Shown here: in pieces, positions 61,747-64,000 of the stretch
Numbering within the stretch: position 1 is the first letter of the stretch
Layout of the letters: each line of letters starts with the position of its first letter
From: Paramecium pentaurelia
Taxonomy: Eukaryota; Ciliophora; Oligohymenophorea; Peniculida; Parameciidae
NCBI GenBank assembly: GCA_905183005.1
Contig: CAJJDO010000096.1
Coordinates: 184,758-248,757 of the forward strand
Direction of reading: 5' to 3'
DNA length: 64,000 bases
Translations under genes and position numbers: made by a program
The notes under the pieces: generated by a model
What the model saw: the letters and a program-made list of their open reading frames with translations, nothing else
What the model was told of the DNA's origin: nothing
The model's database searches: none

Positions 61747-62751
61747 TCAAATGATATTTACGGAAACTTTCAAGTTTTCTATATTTGATAAATTATGCAC
61801 CATTAACATAAGTTAATTTTTAATAAATCTTGTCAAATTAATTTGACAAGTTTTATAGTTAATCATAATCTCCCTAATGGATAATTATTTTATTACATCT
61901 TCAGAAGATTAGGATGAATCTGTAACTTACAAGGGACTAAAACCAGCTAGTGATATACGTAAATTAGACACTCTGGGTTTGAAATAGGTAGACTTATTAA
62001 ATTTATTGGTTTTACACTCATTTCAGCTATGGGAGTATAAATGGACATCTTTGGACTATGACAGGAATTTTCTTTCTGTTACTATATTCTCTATATATCA
62101 AAATCCTCTTAGATCTAAATACTTGCATCTGAATTATCTGATTATTTATCTTCATTTGAAAGGTTAGAAAATATTTCAAATAAATGTTCAGAATCTTAAT
62201 CATCTTTTTAAAATTGATTGCTTCTCTTAAAGGGCTAGTCAAATTGTTCTAAATTTTAATGTAGTAAATAGTTCTCTGCTGTTGCCTTATCAGCCATTCT
62301 TTCAAATAATTTTTACTAAATTTCCTCCCTAAAATCATAGGATATATTAATACTTTTGTTAGTCCTATTGGCTTTCTGTTTTTCTAATTATAGTCGAGAA
62401 TATGTCTTATGTATATTGATTAAGATTTCCTCTTATTCTTTTAGAAGAACGCGATTTGATTGTTTTGGCTGATTGTATGCTGGATTCAGAACTTTCAGAT
62501 TTTCCTGACTTTCCAATAGAAACATCGCTATCAGATTCTGAATCAGAACTATGTTTGAGCTTTGCTGCAAATTTATTGATTTAAAAAGCTTCCTATTTAT
62601 CCAAGAAATTTCCTCTTCTTCTCATCGATTTACTCATTCTTTATGATCTTTATCTCTTATTTCCTTGATCTGCAGATTAAAGCAATAGAGTGTTCTTCTT
62701 GATAACAAAGGTTTTAGAAGGATGCTTCTTTCTGGCAATAGGAGATTACAT
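61747..62751 (-). CDS. Ser/Lys-rich hypothetical protein (possible N-terminal part of the channel gene)
   Basis: ATG 62751 opens MQSPIARKKHPSKTFVIK. A Ser/Asp-rich stretch follows (HSSDSESDSDVSIGK, SGKSESSESSIQS), then a TAG intron of 25 nt and polar helices (RMADKATAENYLLHQNLE). A further intron ending AAG gives a continuous frame (FKPRVSNLRISLAGFSPL) to TGA 61747-61749. No known domain. It lies just upstream of the second Ca2+-type channel on the same strand, whose own N-terminus looks short, so the two may be one gene with an unrecognised junction. A competing plus-strand frame from 61879 was rejected. Confidence 0.55.
61829..61850. repeat. Perfect 22-bp palindrome
   Basis: Arms of 11 bases (CTTGTCAAATT and its complement) with no spacer. 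It falls near the 3' end of the Ser-rich gene model, close to the start of the channel gene. It could be a hairpin, a dimeric protein site or chance in AT-rich DNA. Confidence 0.6.
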
Positions 62752-63715
62752 AATTAAAATAATATTCACAAATTGAGTCATTCAATAAAAACTTGAGATG
62801 CACTTAAGGATAAAAATATAAGAGAAAAGCATTATTTTATATCTCTAAAAATCAATATCTTTGTAATAACCATTAAAAACTTTTAATAATTGTTCTTAAC
62901 AAAAACTAATTGATCTAAGGTTGCAGGGTTTAATTATAAATAAGAAATATATGATATTGATAATGAATAAAAAATAAATAATAATATTTATTGGCTTTCA
63001 TTTGACTTAAATCTCTTAAGTTAAAAATATTTAAAATCCTATTTTATATCCAATACTTGACTTTTTATAATGATAATGATAAATTTTATAAACTAAAATA
63101 AAATCTCCTAAATCAATAAATATATTTATAATATTTCATATGTATTTTTTTATTGTCATTTTCAATATTAATATGACATAAATTTGAAAATGATATTAAT
63201 AGAATATGTTAATCTTCTAAATTTTAAAAGAAATAAAACTCAATAAATTTATTCACTTAATTCTTTATTTTTGATTCCTAAATTCAATTAATATATATTA
63301 AGAAGTAAATATATATATATTAATATTATTTTAATATTATATTCTTTGATTAAAACAGCATATTACTCTAATCTACTATTTATCTGTCTTTAATTCATCA
63401 ATCTATACCTCTTTTTTAAACAAATTCCACTTAAAATTATTCAATACAAGAAATTATTTTATCATACTCAAAATTCTTTATTTGATTATCTTTATAGAAC
63501 ACATAATATAAGTGTAAAATGTTTGTATCTATATATTAATTGATTATTATTAATATTAATATGTATACCTATAAAAATTTATTTTATTTTTATAAACTTC
63601 TTCATATTATTGAATTTTATTTTTACGGCTTTCTTTGATATTTTAAAAAATATCTAAAATTAACTCTCAACTCATTGTGTTATTGTGAAATTTTTATTAA
63701 TCTAATATTTATTTA
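62752..63715. other. AT-rich intergenic region, nothing recognised
   Basis: The longest gene-free stretch of the window, about 960 bp. It separates divergent genes, so both promoters should lie here. No open frame, RNA or repeat of note was seen. Confidence 0.6.
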
Positions 63716-64000
63716 ATGTAATAAGTTAACGCTGTAAAGTAGCAGAAATAAGTATCTGTGTTTTAATAACCTTAAAAAGGTAAACAAACCTAAAAAAAGA
63801 ATAAATAGGATACATAAGGTGATATTAAACAAGAGCAATTTGATTAAAACAAATCAAAATAATAGTAAGCTTCTATTGTGTTGGATAAAAATAAACCTGA
63901 ATCATAATTCTCTAAAGGAACTTAAATAATGAAGGAAAGTTTAAAGTCATCCCAAAAATCACAAACTCTGAGAAGTGATAAAAAGAGATTTACATAAAAT
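63716..64000 (+). CDS. Gln/Lys-rich protein, 5' part only
   Basis: ATG 63716 opens a frame without TGA to the window edge. It encodes MQQVNAVKQQKQVSVFQQPQ, KGKQTQKKNKQDTQ, and a Ser/Lys-rich continuation (IMKESLKSSQKSQTLRS). Low-complexity and polar; no domain is visible in the 95 codons available. Confidence 0.55.

Noticed and set aside
61879..62415. Plus-strand frame starting with an acidic N-terminus (MDNYFITSSEDQDESV)
   Set aside because: It overlaps the minus-strand Ser-rich gene, whose frame is longer, has better composition and uses sensible introns. The plus frame becomes hydrophobic and unconvincing after about 35 codons.

Overview
The window reads as ciliate macronuclear DNA, most likely Paramecium or a close relative. 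It is roughly three-quarters A+T by eye. Long reading frames stay open only if TAA and TAG are glutamine and TGA is the sole stop. Introns inferred from frame and family alignment are mostly 19-29 nt and start with GT. Genes are packed tightly on both strands, with gaps of 4 to a few hundred bases. No telomeric repeat, rRNA, convincing tRNA, CRISPR array or transposon was seen. Ordinary stop-to-stop ORFs break the real genes into pieces, so all calls here use the ciliate code.

Layout. 0-4 kb: N-terminal part of a multi-TM/PAS protein (minus), spoiled by a 1,083-bp assembly duplication joined at a single N. 4.2-7.4 kb: an OSCA/TMEM63-like channel and a mitochondrial uL23-like ribosomal protein. 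7.4-10.8 kb: small uncertain genes and AT-rich spacer. 10.8-16.7 kb: Tousled-like kinase, MORN/IQ protein, small Cys-rich finger protein, LysM-TLDc protein and a coiled-coil protein. 17-24.3 kb: AGC kinase, CNBD-type K+ channel, EB1 and an arrestin-fold protein. 24.7-28.9 kb: hormone-sensitive-lipase-like esterase, a small protein and a ULK/Nek-like kinase. 29.3-35.6 kb: four-domain voltage-gated Ca2+-type channel. 35.8-39.3 kb: bZIP factor, small coiled-coil protein and a long MORN protein. 39.4-46.1 kb: two exported Cys-containing surface proteins, a Rab5-like GTPase, a tail-anchored protein, a PWWP protein and a MUL1-like membrane protein. 46.2-51.1 kb: full-length paralogue of the first multi-TM/PAS gene. 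51.9-62.8 kb: second CNBD K+ channel, second four-domain channel and a Ser-rich protein. 63.7 kb to the end: the start of a Gln/Lys-rich gene.

Functionally the window is rich in membrane excitability and signalling: two Ca2+-type and two K+-type channels, one OSCA channel, two PAS/multi-TM sensors and three kinases. Cytoskeletal and cortical proteins (EB1, two MORN proteins, several coiled coils) and trafficking or lipid genes (Rab5, lipase, arrestin) complete it. The recurrence of three membrane families is probably ciliate paralogue expansion rather than one operon-like system.

The most notable observations are an all-aspartate (D/D/D/D) selectivity ring in both Ca2+-type channels, a CxxC-H-CP zinc-knuckle-like motif behind the CNBD of both K+ channels, repeated frame-supported introns ending in AAG rather than TAG, a divergent EB1/arrestin pair with only 4 bp between start codons, and several sites where the assembly itself needs checking.
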